This document shows positions 34,662 to 44,359 of a stretch of 64,000 nt of DNA, piece by piece. A program made the position numbers and the translations under genes. The first letter of the stretch is position 1; each line of letters begins with the position of its first letter. Below the pieces are notes generated by a model. The model saw only the letters and a list, made by a program, of their open reading frames with translations. It was not told where the DNA came from and ran no database searches. Origin of the DNA: Colwellia sp. (GTDB lineage Bacteria; Pseudomonadota; Gammaproteobacteria; Enterobacterales; Alteromonadaceae); assembly GCA_002733765.1 (NCBI GenBank), contig NVWU01000004.1:243078-307077 (forward strand), given 5' to 3'.

Positions 34662-35622
34662 TTCCTCATTGACACAGGGCTTTTTAGTTAAACAAGCTGG
34701 CATGTTAAGTCTTATTCAAGATGCCGGCCGTTTTGGTGCTTTTAATATTGGCTTAACCAATGGTGGTCCAATAGATTTACTTGCCTTTCAATGGGCAAAC
34801 CGTCTGTGTCATAACACAGTAAATGCTACCGCAATTGAAATTAGTCTAGGCGGGTTAACGTTAACTGCACAAGTTGACACTAGTCTAGCGGTTACCGGGG
34901 CGAACATGCCGCTGACCATTAATGGAGAAATAAAAGCGTTATGGCGTAGTTATCACGTAAAAGCGGGTGATGTTATTGCCTTAGGTTTTGCAACGCAAGG
35001 TGTGCGTTGTTACTTAGCGGTTGCTGGTGGCTTTAACATTACGCCAAGTTTTGGTAGTACCGCCACTGTTTGTCGTGAGGGTGTTGGCGGTTTACATGGT
35101 GGAAAGTTATTGGCAGGCGATATGTTAGCTTGTGCTAGTAACAACATAAATAGTAACAAAAAGCAGAATCTCTTATTAGTAGAAAAATTAATTCCTACCT
35201 ATACTGATGAAATAATATTACATACCGTACCAAGCTATCAACAACAGCATTTTAGTTCACAGCAACAACGTTTGTTCTTTTCTAATGAATATACGGTGAG
35301 TAAAAGCTTTGATCGTATGGGGTATAGATTAGAAGGTCAGGCAATTGCGTGTGACATTAAAGGCATTTTATCGGAAGGAATTTGCCATGGTGCAGTCCAA
35401 ATTCCCGCTGACGGTCAACCCATTGTGTTACTCAATGATAGACAAACCATTGGTGGTTACCCCAAAATTGGCGCTGTTTCTTCTATAGATACCGCTAAAC
35501 TAGGGCAATTAAACCAAGGTGGCAAAGTACGCTTTGAACCTATTAGTATGGAACAGGCTCATAACCTATTTCATTTAAATTTAAGCCGTTTTAATCGTAC
35601 CGAGTTAGTTGTTTGTGATTAA
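34654..35622 (+). CDS. pxpC: 5-oxoprolinase subunit C (KipA/PxpC family)
   Basis: 322 residues of the biotin-carboxylase-like KipA/PxpC family. Marks are S-L-I-Q-D-A-G-R-F-G near the start, L-A-V-A-G-G-F (about 125), S-F-D-R-M-G-Y-R-L and a late Q-I-P-A-D-G-Q-P-I-V-L-L-N-D-R-Q-T-I-G-G-Y-P. It forms the 5-oxoprolinase complex with PxpB. The ORF is intact and overlaps pxpB. It is followed after 43 bases by the DUF4392 gene. Confidence 0.95.
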   Translation: MSNSSLTQGFLVKQAGMLSLIQDAGRFGAFNIGLTNGGPIDLLAFQWANRLCHNTVNATAIEISLGGLTLTAQVDTSLAVTGANMPLTINGEIKALWRSYHVKAGDVIALGFATQGVRCYLAVAGGFNITPSFGSTATVCREGVGGLHGGKLLAGDMLACASNNINSNKKQNLLLVEKLIPTYTDEIILHTVPSYQQQHFSSQQQRLFFSNEYTVSKSFDRMGYRLEGQAIACDIKGILSEGICHGAVQIPADGQPIVLLNDRQTIGGYPKIGAVSSIDTAKLGQLNQGGKVRFEPISMEQAHNLFHLNLSRFNRTELVVCD

Positions 35623-35665
35623 TGTTGGAATAAATTAAGACTGGAATAAAGAGAGAAAAACGTTA

Positions 35666-36520
35666 ATGAAAAAACAAGCTTTAGATGAACAATCACTTAG
35701 TGAACAAATAGAAAATATGCTTGTTGAGCGTAATTTACGTGGCATGAAAAACTTACAAACTGAGCTTGCTGCAGGTTATTGCTTGCGCGCGGCTAAAGTA
35801 ATGCGTGACATTAAAGGTACAGTACTTATTGGTACTGGCTTTCCTGTAGTTGACACGTTTGAAACGGATGGACCTGTTGGCGCCTTAATTTTATATCGTG
35901 CGCTGGAGTTTTTAGGGGCAACCCCCGTACTCGTTTGCGGTACGCCCATGGCAACGGCTTTTCAATATGATTATCGAACGTGTGTTATCAGTGTGGGTAA
36001 AAAAGAGTGTGGTTTGGTGGAAGCAAAACGAGCCTTAGCCCACTATAAACCTGAAGCTATTATTTCAATAGAGCGCCCTGGGTTAGCTGAGAATGGTTGC
36101 TATCATAATATGCGAGGTGAAGACATTAGTGCGCGCGCTGCTTGTTTTGATTTTTTTATGGATGAAGCAAATTGCCCAACTATTGCCATTGGTGATGGTG
36201 GTAATGAAATTGGTATGGGTAACGTCAAAGCGTTCTTAGCTGAATTAGACATTATTCCTGCGGTCACTGAGTGTGATGAATTAATTATTAGTGATGTTTC
36301 AAATTGGGGCGTTTATGGTATTTTAGCGTTTTTAAGTATTTGGTCTAAACATGACTTATTAAATGAGGCTTGCCCTGAGCAGATATTAAAATATATTTCA
36401 AATTTAGGTAGCGTAGATGGTGTTACTCGGAGAAATGAATTAACAGAAGATAGCCTACCGGCATCAGAAGGCATTGCCTTGATTGGGCGAATTAGAGCAT
36501 TAATTGGTTATAACAATTAA
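35666..36520 (+). CDS. DUF4392 protein, D-glutamate cyclase C-domain homolog
   Basis: 284 residues. The DUF4392 core shows V-L-I-G-T-G-F-P-V, F-E-T-D-G-P-V-G-A, S-I-E-R-P-G and A-I-G-D-G-G-N-E-I-G-M-G-N. This domain is the C-terminal half of animal D-glutamate cyclase, which turns D-glutamate into 5-oxo-D-proline. Here it stands as a separate gene beside 5-oxoprolinase and DUF1445, which supports the same chemistry. The last codons and stop lie in the left end of a palindromic repeat, so the C-terminus may have been reshaped. Confidence 0.88.
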   Translation: MKKQALDEQSLSEQIENMLVERNLRGMKNLQTELAAGYCLRAAKVMRDIKGTVLIGTGFPVVDTFETDGPVGALILYRALEFLGATPVLVCGTPMATAFQYDYRTCVISVGKKECGLVEAKRALAHYKPEAIISIERPGLAENGCYHNMRGEDISARAACFDFFMDEANCPTIAIGDGGNEIGMGNVKAFLAELDIIPAVTECDELIISDVSNWGVYGILAFLSIWSKHDLLNEACPEQILKYISNLGSVDGVTRRNELTEDSLPASEGIALIGRIRALIGYNN

Positions 36521-36588
36521 ACTAATTAAGTGATTTATTTAAATGGTCTAAATTAAAGTTTAAACCATTAAATTAATCTGATTGGTAT
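36519..36588. repeat. Palindromic intergenic repeat, TACCAATC family
   Basis: CTAATTAAGTGAT near 36531 and the right end CTGATTGGTA (36579-36588) match the copies at 31839 and 50690; the left end overlaps the DUF4392 stop codon. Inside, ATGGTCTA and TTTAAACCAT are themselves inverted. It lies between the DUF4392 and aminotransferase genes. Confidence 0.65.
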
Positions 36589-36623
36589 TATTAATATAAA
36601 TAGTAGAATGATAGGAAAATAAA

Positions 36624-37484
36624 ATGAGCACAGTATTTTTAAATGGCAATTATATGCCTATTGAAGAAGCTAAAATTTCCCCTCTTGATCGTGGTTTTTT
36701 ATTTGGTGATGGTATCTATGAAGTAATCCCGTCATATTCGGGTAAAATGGTCGGCTTTCAAGGCCATATTAATCGCATGAATGATGGGCTTAACGCGATT
36801 GGTATTGAGCTAAACTGGAGTGATACACAATGGCAAGTATTGTGTGACACTTTAAGCGAAAAAAACGGCTCGGGTCCATTAGGTATTTATTTACATGTGA
36901 CTCGTGGTACAGACACTAAACGTTTTCATGCTTTTCCTAAAGGTGTTACACCCACAGTATTTGCAATGGCTTTTGAAATTCCTGTTCCTAAAATACCTGA
37001 TTTAGCTACGGTAGGCAAAGGTTATGCATTAACTAGCACTGAAGATTTACGCTGGCAGCGTTGTCAAATAAAATCGACATCGTTACTTGGCAATGTTTTA
37101 CATTTTCAAGAAGGTTATGCTGCAGGTAGCCAAGAAACCTTGCTATATAACAGTAACAATGAATTAACTGAAGCGAGTGCCTCTAATATTTTTATTGTTA
37201 AAGACGGTGTTATCGCTACGCCTATTCAAGACAATCAAATTTTATCAGGTATTACCCGTCGGTTAGTCATTGATATATTGGCTAAAGATGGTTCTCTTAT
37301 ACTTGAAGAGAGAGTTATCACACTTGATGAAGTTAATACAGCGGATGAAATTTGGATCACCAGTTCGTCTAAAGAAATTGCCCCAGTGACCATGTTAGAC
37401 AATAAAGTGGTTGGTGATGGCAACGTTGGACCCGTTTGGTTAAAAGCCGCGACGCTATACTCAACAAATAAATTTTCTTATTAA
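36624..37484 (+). CDS. dat: D-amino-acid aminotransferase (class IV PLP enzyme)
   Basis: 286 residues of fold-type IV aminotransferases. The opening with G-N-Y-M-P-I-E-E-A-K-I-S-P-L-D-R-G-F-L-F has the D-R-G-F-x-F-G-D-G-I-Y-E pattern of D-alanine aminotransferase. The PLP lysine is in Q-I-K-S-T-S-L-L-G-N-V, and E-A-S-A-S-N-I-F with the late I-T-R-R-L-V complete the site. It would move amino groups between D-alanine and 2-oxoglutarate to make or consume D-glutamate. It ends a cluster of D-glutamate and 5-oxoproline genes. A branched-chain or 4-amino-4-deoxychorismate role is less likely; pabC is separate at 62842. Confidence 0.85.
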   Translation: MSTVFLNGNYMPIEEAKISPLDRGFLFGDGIYEVIPSYSGKMVGFQGHINRMNDGLNAIGIELNWSDTQWQVLCDTLSEKNGSGPLGIYLHVTRGTDTKRFHAFPKGVTPTVFAMAFEIPVPKIPDLATVGKGYALTSTEDLRWQRCQIKSTSLLGNVLHFQEGYAAGSQETLLYNSNNELTEASASNIFIVKDGVIATPIQDNQILSGITRRLVIDILAKDGSLILEERVITLDEVNTADEIWITSSSKEIAPVTMLDNKVVGDGNVGPVWLKAATLYSTNKFSY

Positions 37485-37531
37485 TCTTTGAACTTGAACG
37501 TTAAACGGGATAAAAATTGGTATTTTGTCAC

Positions 37532-37566
37532 AGAGTTACCTACCTTTAGAGTAGGGTAACTCTTTT
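37532..37566 (+). terminator. Rho-independent terminator after dat
   Basis: AGAGTTACCTAC and GTAGGGTAACTCT form a stem with one bulged base and a short loop, followed by TTTT. It closes the DUF1445-pxpABC-DUF4392-dat cluster. Confidence 0.8.
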
Positions 37567-37623
37567 ATATTTGTTCACTAGCGGTGAATAAATAACTGTT
37601 TTTTGTTTAATGTTTAAGGATTT

Positions 37624-38061
37624 ATGATGGAGTCTCTAAAAGTCGAAGAATATATGAACCATTATCCCGTTACTTTTACAGCGGAAATGGCGGTAGAAGA
37701 AGCCTCATTACGTTTTTTAAAAACCAAACAAATTGGTGGTCCGGTCATTGATGATAACGGTAAACTAATTGGTTTTTTATCAGAAAGTGATGTGTTAGCC
37801 AAAATGCTAGAAACCATTTATTACAATGAGCATATTGCTGATGTTACTGACTTAATGAGTAAAGATGTTTTAACAATGAAGCCCTACGATAGTGTGCTTG
37901 AATTAGGGCAATTAATGTTGAAAAATAAACCAAAAGTTTATCCAGTAATTGATGACAGCGGTAATTTACTGGGTACTATATGTCGTAATGATGTTTTACA
38001 TGCGATAGATAAGCATTTACGTGTTAATTTAAAAGCAGGTAAAAAAAACTCAGCTAATTAA
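37624..38061 (+). CDS. CBS-domain protein
   Basis: 145 residues made of two CBS domains (about 8-62 and 80-136), with I-G-G-P-V-I-D-D-N-G-K-L-I-G-F and V-Y-P-V-I-D-D-S-G-N-L-L-G-T. There is no other domain. Such stand-alone pairs bind adenine nucleotides and regulate partner proteins that are not evident here. Ribosome-site candidates are AAGGA six bases upstream of two adjacent ATGs. It lies between the dat terminator and hrpA. Confidence 0.9.
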   Translation: MMESLKVEEYMNHYPVTFTAEMAVEEASLRFLKTKQIGGPVIDDNGKLIGFLSESDVLAKMLETIYYNEHIADVTDLMSKDVLTMKPYDSVLELGQLMLKNKPKVYPVIDDSGNLLGTICRNDVLHAIDKHLRVNLKAGKKNSAN

Positions 38062-38142
38062 CAACGCTTTATGTGACTAATATAACCTGATAAAATAGAC
38101 TTTATACTTTGTCCTGTCTTTTTTTGAGTAGTAGAGTCTAGT

Positions 38143-41100
38143 TTGCTTTGTAATAAATCCCCCATTAAAACGCCCAATATCCAAGCTTTATTTGATCTTT
38201 TAACGCAAGTTAAAAAATCAGATTTTCCACGGTTTAAAAAACAGTTAATTCATCATAGAAGAATTATTAGCCAACTACAGTCATCTGATAATGCCGCTGT
38301 GGCTAAGCTTGAGCAACAAGCAAAGCACCTTAGCCGAACGGCAAAATCCATTGAACAATCTATTAGTGAGAAGCAACAAAAGTTAAAAAACCTACCTAAG
38401 GTAAGTTACCCTGAGGGCTTGCCTATTAGTGATAATGCCCAACTGATTTCTCAGACTATTCGCGATAATCAGGTGGTGATTATTGCCGGTGAAACCGGCT
38501 CAGGTAAAACTACGCAAATTCCAAAAATCTGTCTTGAATTAGGTCGTGGAGTTGATGGGCTGATTGGTCATACTCAGCCACGCAGAATTGCCGCTAGAAC
38601 CGTTGCCAATCGTATTGCCGAAGAATTAAACACTAAACTAGGTGAGCAGGTTGGTTATAAAGTTCGTTTTAACGATCAAGTCAGTAGCAATAGCTATATT
38701 AAATTAATGACCGACGGTATTTTATTGGCAGAAATGCAAAAAGATCGATTACTACGTCAATATGACACCATCATTATTGATGAGGCGCATGAACGTAGTT
38801 TAAATATTGATTTTATTTTAGGTTATTTAAGACAACTTTTGCCGAAGCGTCCTGATTTAAAAGTTATTGTTACGTCGGCAACCATCGACCCTCAACGCTT
38901 TGCCAATCACTTTGCTGATAAATCAGGTAAACCTGCGCCGGTTATTGAAGTCTCTGGTAGAACATACCCGGTTGAGATGCGCTATCGGCCATTAAATGAA
39001 AATAATCAACAAAGCGATCATCAACAAAATAAGAGTGATGAAAAACAAGCTTCCGCTAATGACGGCTCTTATGAAGGCAAAGATATCATTAGTGGCATTC
39101 TTGATGCGGTTGATGAATTATCAGCGTTAACAAACGATCATCAGGGGCAGGGTGATATTCTCATTTTCCTCAATGGGGAACGAGAAATTCGTGATACGGC
39201 ACAGGCACTCAATAAAGCTAATTTACGCCATACGCAAATTCTTCCCCTTTATGCTCGGTTAACGATTAGTGAGCAAAACCGAATTTTTAAACCGCATACT
39301 GGCCGTAATATCGTACTTGCGACAAATGTTGCCGAAACGTCTTTAACAGTACCGGGAATTAAATATGTTATTGATCCTGGTACTGCACGGATTTCTCGCT
39401 ATAGTTATCGTACTAAGGTACAGCGCTTACCGATAGAAGCCATTTCACAAGCCAGTGCTAATCAACGTTCTGGACGTTGTGGGCGTGTCTCATCGGGTAT
39501 TTGTATACGCCTATACAGTGAGGATGATTATCTGAATAGGCCAGAATTTACCGATCCTGAAATTTTGCGCACTAATTTAGCGACTGTTATTTTACAAATG
39601 TTAGCATTAGATTTAGGTGAAATAGGGGACTTTCCTTTTGTTGAGCCGCCAGATAATAGAAATATTAATGATGGGGTTAAATTATTAGAAGAATTGGCAG
39701 CGATAGACAGCACCGTTAGCCATAATCAAAGTCATACCCGATTAACAAAATCAGGACGGCTATTATCAAAGTTCGCTATCGATCCTCGTTTAGCAAAAAT
39801 GGTATTAGCAGCGATTGATTTAGGTTGTGTTGAGCAAGTGTTAATTATTGTTAGCGCACTTAGTATTCAAGATCCTCGTGAAAGGCCACATGAAAAACAG
39901 CAAGCGGCAGATGAAAAACATAACCGCTTTAAAGACAAACAATCAGATTTTATTAGCCTGCTTAATTTATGGCAATACGTTAATGGTCAACAGAAAAGCT
40001 TATCGCAAAATCATTTTAGAAAATTATGTCAGCGAGAGTTTTTATCTTACGTACGTTTACGTGAATGGCAGGATATTTTTAGTCAACTTAAATTAACCTT
40101 AAAAGAGCAAAAAATATCACTTACTTCGGTTGATTATCAGTTCTCTGTCGCTGAGATAACGAATGACAATAATCAGAAAAAACAAGAAGCTAATATTCCT
40201 GATAGCTTAGTACCTGTACATCAGGCATTGCTTGCTGGTTTGTTGAGTCATTTAGGACAGCAAGACGAAAATAGAGAGTTTAAAGGCGCTCGTGGCAGTA
40301 AGTTTTTTATTTTCCCAGGCTCTGCGCTAGCCAAAAAACCACCAAAATGGTTAATGTCAGCAGAACTGGTCGAGACCAGTCGTCTTTTTGCACGGATGAA
40401 TGCCCGTATTGATCCGCTATGGATAGAGCCACTAGCGGAACACTTATTAAAGCGCAGTTATAGCGAACCCCACTGGGAGAAAAAACAAGGGGCAGTAATG
40501 GCCTTGGAACAGGTCAGTCTTTATGGTTTAAGTATCGTTACTAAGCGTAAAATTAACTTTAATAAAATTGAACCACATACCTGTAGAGAGCTTTTTATTC
40601 GTGAAGCACTGGTCAATGGTGATTGTTTTATTAAAGAAAAATTTTTACTCCAAAATCAAACATTAGTAACCAGTATTGAAGCATTAGAGCAAAAGGCTCG
40701 GCGTAAAGACTTCCTGATTGATGAACAGCAGCTTGTTGATTTTTATGCGGATAAACTACCAGAAACAATTATTTGCCAACGTAGCTTTTTAGCTTGGTGG
40801 AAAAAAACAAAGCAAAAAAGTAGTGAACTGCTTAACTTTACTAAAGAATTCTTACTCAATGAATCATCAAATGAGTTATCAATTAAAGAATACCCCGATA
40901 CATGGCAGCTAGATAATTTAACCTTGCCTTTAGTGTATCATTTTAGCCCCGGTGATGTTGATGATGGAATTAGCGTTATTATTCCTATTAGCATGTTAAA
41001 TCAGTGCCAAGATGAAGGCTTTGATTGGTTAATTCCGGCACTTCGTTATGATTTAGTGGTGGCATTAATTAAGGCCTTACCAAAAGCATTACGGCGTAAC

Positions 41101-42267
41101 TTTGTGCCAGCACCTAATTATGCAGAAGCTTGTTTAGCTAATATGAATGAGGCTCAAGGAAATTTAGTTGATGCCTTAGCAAAACAGCTATTACGTATGA
41201 CAGGGGTTAGATTACCTGAGGATGCTTGGCATGATGTTGATTTACCTTTGCATTTAACTATGAATTTTCAAATTGTTAATGAAAAAGGTCAATTATTAAA
41301 ACAAGGCCGAGATCTTAATTTACTAAAATCAGAGCTACAAGGAAAAGTAAAAGCATCAATTAAACAAGTCGCAGAGAAGGGTATTGAAAAAAGTAAATTA
41401 ACTCAATGGAATTTTGGTAGCTTAGCGCAAAGTTATGAGAAAAAAGTAGCGAATATATCTATTAAAGCATTTCCTGCTTTGGTGGATCATAACAGCAGTG
41501 TTGCCATTGAGCTGTTTGAACAACAAGAGCATGCTGAGCAAGCTATGTTGGCAGGCATCAGTCGTTTAATTTTATTAAATATTCCATCGCCACTGAAATA
41601 CTTACAAGAAAAAATGCCAAATAAAGCTAAGCTAGGTTTGTATTTTAATCTTTTTGGCTCAATTGCTGATTTATTGCAAGATTGTATTCAAGCCGCTTGT
41701 GTTTATTTAGTTAAGCAATATTTACAAAACAATAAGCTAGAAAACTTACCGCGAGCAGAAAGTGATTTTGTGTTAGTGCGTGATTATGTCCGAGCGGAAA
41801 TTTCAGATTGCGTGTTAGTCGCGGCCATTAAAGTAGAGCAAGCATTGAGCTTACGACACGATGTTGCGAAAAAATTAAAGGGAAGTGTACCGTTAAATGT
41901 TATTCAATCTCATGGTGATGTAAAACAACAAAGTGAATATCTGATCTTTAAGGGCTTTGTTAATGCTTCCGGGATAGAAAAATTAGATGATATTATTCGC
42001 TATTTAAAAGGAATATTACGTCGTTTAGAAAAATTACCGATAGATCCTAACCAAGATAGATTAAAGCTAATTGAAATAAATAAAGCAGTAGATAAATATA
42101 ATAGTGTGTTGCTAGCTCAGCGAAAAGATAAACCGATAGAGCAAGAGATTTTAGCCGTTAAGTGGATGATAGAAGAATTACGAATTTCTTTATTCGCCCA
42201 AAATTTAGGTACAGCACAGCCGATATCATTGAAACGGATTTTTAATCACTTAAAAACCTTTTCCTAG
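38143..42267 (+). CDS. hrpA: ATP-dependent RNA helicase HrpA
   Basis: 1374 residues, a DEAH-box helicase of full HrpA length. G-E-T-G-S-G-K-T-T-Q lies near residue 115, D-E-A-H-E-R-S near 212, T-S-A-T-I-D near 245, and the Q-R-S-G-R-C-G-R-V motif VI near 445. The helicase-associated HA2/OB region and the long HrpA C-terminal domain follow. It unwinds RNA and acts in ribosome rescue or mRNA processing. The start is a TTG at 38143 without a clear ribosome site; no upstream ATG in frame is evident, so the exact N-terminus is uncertain. Confidence 0.95.
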   Translation: MLCNKSPIKTPNIQALFDLLTQVKKSDFPRFKKQLIHHRRIISQLQSSDNAAVAKLEQQAKHLSRTAKSIEQSISEKQQKLKNLPKVSYPEGLPISDNAQLISQTIRDNQVVIIAGETGSGKTTQIPKICLELGRGVDGLIGHTQPRRIAARTVANRIAEELNTKLGEQVGYKVRFNDQVSSNSYIKLMTDGILLAEMQKDRLLRQYDTIIIDEAHERSLNIDFILGYLRQLLPKRPDLKVIVTSATIDPQRFANHFADKSGKPAPVIEVSGRTYPVEMRYRPLNENNQQSDHQQNKSDEKQASANDGSYEGKDIISGILDAVDELSALTNDHQGQGDILIFLNGEREIRDTAQALNKANLRHTQILPLYARLTISEQNRIFKPHTGRNIVLATNVAETSLTVPGIKYVIDPGTARISRYSYRTKVQRLPIEAISQASANQRSGRCGRVSSGICIRLYSEDDYLNRPEFTDPEILRTNLATVILQMLALDLGEIGDFPFVEPPDNRNINDGVKLLEELAAIDSTVSHNQSHTRLTKSGRLLSKFAIDPRLAKMVLAAIDLGCVEQVLIIVSALSIQDPRERPHEKQQAADEKHNRFKDKQSDFISLLNLWQYVNGQQKSLSQNHFRKLCQREFLSYVRLREWQDIFSQLKLTLKEQKISLTSVDYQFSVAEITNDNNQKKQEANIPDSLVPVHQALLAGLLSHLGQQDENREFKGARGSKFFIFPGSALAKKPPKWLMSAELVETSRLFARMNARIDPLWIEPLAEHLLKRSYSEPHWEKKQGAVMALEQVSLYGLSIVTKRKINFNKIEPHTCRELFIREALVNGDCFIKEKFLLQNQTLVTSIEALEQKARRKDFLIDEQQLVDFYADKLPETIICQRSFLAWWKKTKQKSSELLNFTKEFLLNESSNELSIKEYPDTWQLDNLTLPLVYHFSPGDVDDGISVIIPISMLNQCQDEGFDWLIPALRYDLVVALIKALPKALRRNFVPAPNYAEACLANMNEAQGNLVDALAKQLLRMTGVRLPEDAWHDVDLPLHLTMNFQIVNEKGQLLKQGRDLNLLKSELQGKVKASIKQVAEKGIEKSKLTQWNFGSLAQSYEKKVANISIKAFPALVDHNSSVAIELFEQQEHAEQAMLAGISRLILLNIPSPLKYLQEKMPNKAKLGLYFNLFGSIADLLQDCIQAACVYLVKQYLQNNKLENLPRAESDFVLVRDYVRAEISDCVLVAAIKVEQALSLRHDVAKKLKGSVPLNVIQSHGDVKQQSEYLIFKGFVNASGIEKLDDIIRYLKGILRRLEKLPIDPNQDRLKLIEINKAVDKYNSVLLAQRKDKPIEQEILAVKWMIEELRISLFAQNLGTAQPISLKRIFNHLKTFS

Positions 42268-42463
42268 ATATTTGACACATAGGCTTAAGCTACGTATAAA
42301 TAACCAAACTGTTTTGGTATTATTATTTAAGAAGAGTTCACCTCACTTTGATAGTGTCGTTATTTCGTGGTTTTTTATACGGAATATTGTGTCTTATTAG
42401 CGCTTTAATAAATAAAGCATGAGGATGATATTAGGTGAATAGTTATATTACATTGGAGTACAG

Positions 42464-42763
42464 ATGAGAAGTTTTGATGATAAACGTGATTTTTATCGCA
42501 TGATGTTAAACAGTGAAGTAATTGTTACCATCATTGATGATGAAGCCAATAGTCAAATAACGGCTACGTGTCGTGATTTAAGTGCTACTGGTATGGCAAT
42601 TGAAATGGAACATCCACTTGCCATATCTACCCATGTTAAAATTAAACTTGATTCAGCATCAGACCAAGTGCAGTCTCTTGACATGCGCGGTAAAGTAGTG
42701 CGAATTGATGAAGAAGGTGAGGGCTGTTACCTTGTTGGTATTGCCATTGAAGAGATAGACTAG
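42464..42763 (+). CDS. PilZ-domain protein
   Basis: 99 residues forming one PilZ domain. The c-di-GMP-binding elements are present: R-D-F-Y-R near the start and D-L-S-A-T-G in the middle. It is a small c-di-GMP adaptor, probably acting on motility or surface functions by protein contact. TTGGAG stands 7 bases before the ATG. It is followed by a strong hairpin and is convergent with pyk. Confidence 0.92.
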   Translation: MRSFDDKRDFYRMMLNSEVIVTIIDDEANSQITATCRDLSATGMAIEMEHPLAISTHVKIKLDSASDQVQSLDMRGKVVRIDEEGEGCYLVGIAIEEID

Positions 42764-42781
42764 TTAACGTGACAAGTTATT

Positions 42782-42822
42782 AGTCTCGAGTTACGAAGAA
42801 AGTCACTTCGAAACTCGAGACT
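42782..42822. terminator. Long hairpin between convergent PilZ and pyk genes
   Basis: A 17-bp stem (AGTCTCGAGTTACGAAG with CTTCGAAACTCGAGACT, one mismatch) has a 7-base loop. It ends 17 bases before the pyk stop. There is no T tract on either side, so it may act as a bidirectional structural terminator or transcript-end protector. Confidence 0.65.
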
Positions 42823-42838
42823 TGGTATACGCTGCTGC

Positions 42839-44290
42839 TTAAGCGAGATGCTTTTTAGCAATAATTAATGCTTTTAACGTATTTGAGGCACCCACTGTTT
42901 CCATTAAATCACCATGAGTAACAATCACTTTATCACCTACTTTTAAATCAGCTTCCTTACATACTGTTTTAAGTATATCGTTATCTAAGTTTTTGTCATT
43001 ACTTTGTGTTGAATCAAAGGCAACAGGATAAACGCCGCGGTAAATAGCGGTTTTATTTAATGTTTTAGCATGACGAGACAATGAATAAATAGGTAAACCT
43101 GAGGTAACGCGAGACATTAACTTACTGGTTTGTCCTGACTCAGTTAAGGCAATAATAGCTTTAACGCCATCTAAATGGTTGGCTGCATACATAGCTGATA
43201 AGGCAATCGTTTCAGATATTTCACTAAAGGTTAAATCCATTCTGTGATTTGAAATATTGACTGAACGATGTTTTTCAGCACCAACACAAACGCTAGCCAT
43301 TGCCAATACAGTTTCAACTGGATATTTACCTGCTGCAGTTTCAGCGCTAAGCATTACCGCATCTGTACCATCTAATACAGCATTTGCTACGTCCATAACC
43401 TCAGCACGTGTTGGCATCGGTTGTTCAATCATGGTTTCCATCATTTGTGTTGCCGTAATAACTACACGGTTTAATTGACGTGAGCGAGCAATAATATGTT
43501 TTTGCTTACCAACAAGTTCAGCATCGCCAATTTCTACACCTAAATCACCACGAGCAACCATAACAACATCAGAAGCTAGAATGATACCATCAAGTACCTT
43601 GTCATCATTTACTGCTTCAGCACGTTCAATTTTTGAGACTAAACGAGCATCACAACCGGCTTCTTGAGCCAATAGTCGTGCTTCACGCATATCTGCAGCA
43701 TCACGTGGAAATGAAACGGCAAGAAAGTCTACTTTGATTTTAGCTGCTAACTTGATATCTTCTTTATCTTTAACCGTTAATGCTGGAGCTGTTAAGCCAC
43801 CACCTTGACGGTTAATGCCTTTATTATTAGATAATGGGCCACCAACGGTGACTTCTGTAAATACAGAAGTTTCTGACGTAGATAGAACCTTTAATTGTAC
43901 ACGACCATCATCAAGCAATAAAATATCACCAGTACTAACATCTTGAACTAATTTTTTGTAATCTATCCCTATTTTTTCTTGGCAACCTAAGCCTTTTTCT
44001 AAGGTTGCATCAAGTTCGAACTGATCACCGATAGCGAGTTTTATTGGACCATCTTTAAAAGTAGAGATACGAATCTTAGGGCCTTGTAGATCACCTAAAA
44101 TACCAACATAAATACCTAACTCTTTGGCGATTTCACGAACATTATTCGCTCTGTCAATGTGATCTTGTGGTATCCCGTGAGAAAAATTAAGTCTTACTAC
44201 GTTTACACCTGCAGCGAGTACTGATTTCAATATTGCTCTATCATCGGTTGCCGGACCAAGCGTGGCAACAATTTTTGTTCTTCTAGGCAT
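42839..44290 (-). CDS. pyk: Pyruvate kinase
   Basis: 483 residues, normal for a proteobacterial pyruvate kinase. The start [13 protein letters not shown], the catalytic K-I-E-R-A-E and the ADP/metal-binding [11 protein letters not shown] are all present, followed by [10 protein letters not shown]. It converts phosphoenolpyruvate and ADP to pyruvate and ATP. It lies after hexR on the same strand with a 69-base gap that contains a HexR-like dyad. In related bacteria pykA belongs to the HexR regulon. Confidence 0.96.
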   Translation of the reverse strand: MPRRTKIVATLGPATDDRAILKSVLAAGVNVVRLNFSHGIPQDHIDRANNVREIAKELGIYVGILGDLQGPKIRISTFKDGPIKLAIGDQFELDATLEKGLGCQEKIGIDYKKLVQDVSTGDILLLDDGRVQLKVLSTSETSVFTEVTVGGPLSNNKGINRQGGGLTAPALTVKDKEDIKLAAKIKVDFLAVSFPRDAADMREARLLAQEAGCDARLVSKIERAEAVNDDKVLDGIILASDVVMVARGDLGVEIGDAELVGKQKHIIARSRQLNRVVITATQMMETMIEQPMPTRAEVMDVANAVLDGTDAVMLSAETAAGKYPVETVLAMASVCVGAEKHRSVNISNHRMDLTFSEISETIALSAMYAANHLDGVKAIIALTESGQTSKLMSRVTSGLPIYSLSRHAKTLNKTAIYRGVYPVAFDSTQSNDKNLDNDILKTVCKEADLKVGDKVIVTHGDLMETVGASNTLKALIIAKKHLA

Positions 44291-44342
44291 GTTAATCCTT
44301 AGTTACTTTTTAAATGGTTTTACGTTAGTGTGCATTTTATTT

Positions 44343-44357
44343 GTTAATGAAATTAAC
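44343..44357. promoter_or_regulatory. HexR-like dyad ahead of pyk
   Basis: GTTAATGAAATTAAC has 6-bp arms and a 3-base centre, spaced like the HexR box TGTAATnAAATTACA with three changed positions. It lies 53 bases upstream of the pyk start codon. It may allow HexR control of pyk apart from read-through from hexR. Confidence 0.4.
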
Positions 44358-44359
44358 GT

